A DNA stretch of 64,000 nucleotides, taken from NCBI GenBank assembly GCA_016930915.1, contig JAFGFU010000014.1:62001-126000 (forward strand), read 5' to 3'. Every line of letters begins with the position of its first letter. Within the stretch, counting starts at the first letter, position 1. Under the pieces are notes generated by a model. The model was given only the letters and a program-made list of their open reading frames with translations. It was not told the origin of the DNA and ran no database searches. The translations under genes were made by a program, and so were the position numbers. Positions 63,031-64,000 of this stretch are shown here, in pieces. Source of the stretch: Campylobacterales bacterium (lineage in GTDB: Bacteria; Campylobacterota; Campylobacteria; Campylobacterales; Sulfurospirillaceae).

Positions 63031-64000
63031 ATGGGCATGACTGAGGGTCGTCGTTATAGTTCAGAAATCATATCAATAGATTCAAATTCTCTTGCTTCTT
63101 ATATATACTCAAAAAATGAAATAAAGCTTAATAAACTTGAAAAAAGTGATAAAGATGCTTTTTTTATTTCATACCTGCAAACAAGAGATGTTATTAGTAC
63201 AGTTATTGATATTAGTCGCAATATCCCCGATAGTGATTTAAAAGATGCTATAGAAATAAAAGTTTATGATGAATTAGCATTGGACTCTTCTATCGCTTAT
63301 ATGATTAGCTACTTGGAAACTGAATCGAAAGATGCAAAAAATAGGTCATTTAATGTTTTCTTAATTGATCATGCAATTATTACATCAAAATTTGATCCCA
63401 TTCGTGATAAAGTTCGTTACATTGATTATATTACAACGGCACCTTTTCTTTTAAAGTCACTCTATCATAAAAATTTCATTGATCCTGATGGTACACATTG
63501 TTTTGTTTATTTTCAAAAATCAGATGCTTTTTTAGCTATTTATAAAAACGGTGAATACCTCTATTCGAAATCTCTTCATTATTCTTTAAAAGAAATTAAT
63601 GAAAAATTTTGTGAACTTATGGGTGAACGTGTTGATGAAGAAGATTTCTATAAACTCCTTACTAATGAAGGATTAAGGACTTCCAATAATCATTACCAAC
63701 AAAGCTTAATGCAACTTTTTGGTGAAATATTTTTATATATCAGTGATGTTTTGGTATTTACAAAAAGAACGTACAATATCGATGTTATTGATAAAATTTA
63801 CTTAGGTTCTGAAGTAGGATCGCTATCAGGCATAGAAGAATATAGCAAAAGTTATCTTGGATTAGAATCATTTGAATTTAACTTTAGTATAGCCATTAAT
63901 TCAAAAGAGTGGTATATCGATCAAATTCATATTCTTATGATGCTCTCAGCACAAAGTTATATCGAAAATCCAAATGATACACTTAACTTTTCACTTTATA
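63031..64000 (+). CDS. unrecognised gene, 3' end beyond the window
   Basis: An open frame of 323 codons from the ATG at 63031, with AAAGG 13-17 bases upstream, running off the window. It starts MGMTEGRRYSSEIISIDSNSLASYI. It has a predicted mixed alpha/beta fold with no membrane segment in this part. Several acidic, Tyr-rich strands (FNVFLIDHAIITSKFD, THCFVYFQKSDAFLAIYKNGEYL) loosely recall PilM-type actin-like proteins of pilus and competence systems. That is a weak guess. It lies 59 bases after era, in the place where I recall a conserved unknown membrane protein gene in C. jejuni. Confidence 0.65.
   Translation, partial: MGMTEGRRYSSEIISIDSNSLASYIYSKNEIKLNKLEKSDKDAFFISYLQTRDVISTVIDISRNIPDSDLKDAIEIKVYDELALDSSIAYMISYLETESKDAKNRSFNVFLIDHAIITSKFDPIRDKVRYIDYITTAPFLLKSLYHKNFIDPDGTHCFVYFQKSDAFLAIYKNGEYLYSKSLHYSLKEINEKFCELMGERVDEEDFYKLLTNEGLRTSNNHYQQSLMQLFGEIFLYISDVLVFTKRTYNIDVIDKIYLGSEVGSLSGIEEYSKSYLGLESFEFNFSIAINSKEWYIDQIHILMMLSAQSYIENPNDTLNFSLY

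Noticed and set aside
1-64000. CRISPR arrays, rRNA genes, insertion sequences
   Set aside because: No regularly spaced direct repeats with spacers, no rRNA sequence and no transposase frame or terminal inverted repeats were seen.

Overview
The window is AT-rich, tightly packed chromosomal DNA of a Campylobacterota bacterium. Gene order repeatedly matches what I recall of Campylobacter jejuni: murA-moeA; flgA-ubiX-coaD-tmk-hisS-speA-cysE-aspB; lpxD-ilvH-ilvI; pdxJ-pdxA; ilvA/CoA-binding/trmA; ftsK-flgL; rpoN-lptB-tsaE; argG to era. A Tat-exported sulfide:quinone oxidoreductase, tRNA 2-selenouridine synthase and phosphoenolpyruvate synthase suggest a free-living, Sulfurospirillum-like relative. 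The genus is inference.

Layout. 1-4.1 kb: murA (cut by the window edge), moeA, a chemoreceptor gene and tRNA-Gly. 4.1-11.6 kb: an operon-like run flgA to cysE, apparently reading out of the tRNA-Gly promoter, then aspB. 11.7-17.8 kb: an orphan GltD-like oxidoreductase, then leftward genes for an unknown protein, LpxD, IlvH and IlvI (with a structured leader), Ppx/GppA and a small membrane protein. 18-21 kb: sulfide oxidoreductase, lipoprotein cytochrome c and a b561/dihaem cytochrome. 21.1-22.8 kb: pdxJ-pdxA. 22.8-30.7 kb: a leftward run with selU, HIT, trpC, a TPR lipoprotein, a YkgJ-like protein, trmN6, a large coiled-coil protein and a thioredoxin-reductase-like flavoprotein. 30.9-40.5 kb: proA, an orphan ABC ATPase, DedA, class II DAHP synthase, ilvA, a CoA-binding protein, trmA, DUF445 and a B12/radical SAM protein. 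40.5-51.3 kb: tRNA-Pro, ppsA, slyD, acnB, ftsK, flgL, HU. 51.4-52.6 kb: tRNA-Leu and a small accessory patch with a decayed YafQ/DinJ toxin-antitoxin pair. 52.4-64 kb: a small ORF, bpt, a J-domain protein, rpoN, lptB, tsaE, trpD, an S4 protein, argG, rhodanese, rplI, hslVU, era and an unfinished unknown gene.

Most genes are housekeeping: cell wall and LPS synthesis, amino acid synthesis, cofactor synthesis, tRNA modification, proteolysis, flagella and chemotaxis. Many neighbours overlap by 1-10 bases, which indicates translational coupling.

The most striking signal is not a gene. The perfect palindrome TTACATGTAA, usually extended to TTTACATGTAAA, occurs about 36 times by my reading, where fewer than one copy is expected by chance. 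It lies inside unrelated genes, where it forces Leu-His-Val-Lys or Thr-Cys-Lys peptides, and in intergenic DNA, where inverted pairs form terminator-like hairpins and single copies abut ribosome binding sites. It behaves like a DNA-uptake-type or highly iterated palindromic signal. Other points of interest are flgA with no usual start codon downstream of the tRNA it abuts, ftsK apparently starting at AUU, the sulfide-oxidation cytochrome trio, the nonsense-inactivated YafQ toxin with its antitoxin and operator intact, and an ilvI leader with alternative hairpins.
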